Assembly (NCBI GenBank): GCA_021797525.1
Contig: JAJZZQ010000080.1
Location: 1 to 6,865 of the forward strand
From: Thermoplasmata archaeon
GTDB lineage: Archaea; Thermoplasmatota; Thermoplasmata; Thermoplasmatales; Thermoplasmataceae
Direction of reading: 5' to 3'
DNA length: 6,865 nucleotides
The position numbers were made by a program, and so were the translations under genes. Below, piece after piece: positions 6,630 to 6,865 of this stretch (its first letter is position 1; the number at the start of each line of letters is the position of its first letter). The notes beneath the pieces were generated by a model that saw only the letters and a program-made list of their open reading frames with translations, was not told the DNA's origin and searched no databases.

Positions 6630-6649
6630 CCATACATATGGTTACGTAA
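6630..6649. promoter_or_regulatory. Two abutting palindromes in the leader
   Basis: CCATA-CA-TATGG (6630-6641) is a 5-bp inverted repeat with a 2-base centre and is directly followed by TTACGTAA (6642-6649), a perfect 8-bp palindrome. They sit between the two TATA-like boxes. The position suits an operator for a dimeric regulator or an integration-host-type binding site. This is inference from position and symmetry only. Confidence 0.35.
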
Positions 6650-6705
6650 TATTTTGAAAATGTGAGCATTCCTTGAGACCGAATTTAATGGTTTTAGGCG
6701 AACGG

Positions 6706-6865
6706 GTTAAAATTGAACCTTGATAGGATTGAAAGGGTTATACACATAAAAGGTAAAATAGATATAACCCCGTTAAAATTGAACCTTGATAGGATTGAAA
6801 GCCTGAATATCCAAAGGTTCTTTTCCCTGTGGATATACTGTTAAAATTGAACATTGATAGGATTG
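6706..6865 (+). CRISPR. CRISPR array: two full 30-bp repeats, two spacers, third repeat cut by window end
   Basis: Repeats lie at 6706-6735, 6772-6801 and 6840-6865 (26 of 30 bases visible). The first two are identical, beginning GTTAAAATTGAACC and ending GGATTGAAAG. Spacers are 6736-6771 (36 bases) and 6802-6839 (38 bases). Within each repeat CCT (13-15) and AGG (20-22) can form a 3-bp stem around TGAT. Cas6-type cleavage 8 bases from the repeat end would fall exactly at the stem base and leave the handle AUUGAAAG. ATTGAA also occurs twice in the repeat (7-12 and 23-28). The ending ATTGAAAG and the leader on the left both say that transcription runs rightward. The array may continue past the window. 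Confidence 0.96.
6840..6865 (+). repeat. Third CRISPR repeat, variant and truncated by window edge
   Basis: It matches the first two repeats over 26 bases except for C to A at repeat position 14 (base 6853). That base is the middle pair of the possible CCT/AGG stem. A degenerate repeat is typical of the leader-distal end of an array, so the array may be close to ending here. Confidence 0.85.

Larger units (their letters stand above)
6525..6705 (+). promoter_or_regulatory. CRISPR leader between cas2 and first repeat
   Basis: This A+T-rich stretch of 181 bases has no credible ORF and lies directly upstream of the first repeat, on the side expected for a leader given repeats that read ...ATTGAAAG on this strand. 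It holds a perfect 7-bp hairpin just after cas2, two TATA-like boxes (TTTTTATA at 6615-6622 and GTAATATTTT at 6646-6655) and two adjacent palindromes at 6630-6649. In a leader one expects the array promoter and signals for Cas1-Cas2 integration at its repeat-proximal end. Which elements do this cannot be told from sequence. Confidence 0.75.

Overview
The window holds most of a type I-D CRISPR-Cas locus, all on the + strand. From left to right it carries the 3' part of cas10d (csc3), then csc2 (cas7), csc1 (cas5), a helicase-only cas3 (cas3'), cas4, cas1, cas2, a leader of about 180 bases, and the start of a CRISPR array with two complete repeats and one cut by the right edge. No mobile element, tRNA or rRNA is visible, and no gap between genes reaches 300 bases.

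The host looks like a euryarchaeon, most plausibly from the Thermoplasmata. This is inference from moderate A+T content, arginine codons dominated by AGA/AGG, frequent ATA isoleucine codons, Shine-Dalgarno motifs of the GGAGGTGAT type combined with TTG/GTG starts, and a repeat (GTTAAAAT... to ...GGATTGAAAG) resembling known euryarchaeal repeats. The sequence alone cannot give the genus.

The genes are packed as one translationally coupled operon. cas10d/csc2 and cas4/cas1 share ATGA overlaps, cas3/cas4 share TTGA, cas3 starts inside csc1, and only csc2/csc1 are separated (17 bases). Csc2 should form the crRNA-binding backbone, Csc1 the Cas5-like cap and Cas10d the large subunit. A small subunit (Cas11d) is probably translated from an internal start in cas10d near 934. 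Cas3' supplies helicase activity without an HD nuclease, which in I-D systems normally sits at the N-terminus of Cas10d, outside this window. Cas4, Cas1 and Cas2 form the spacer-acquisition module.

The points most worth a second look are: the internal Cas11d start with its own ribosome binding signals; cas3' sitting between csc1 and cas4, where I-D operons usually carry cas6, with no cas6 visible; an atypical cysteine spacing in Cas4; adjacent palindromes in the leader; both complete spacers containing inverted repeats; and a third repeat whose single substitution breaks the small stem the other two can form.
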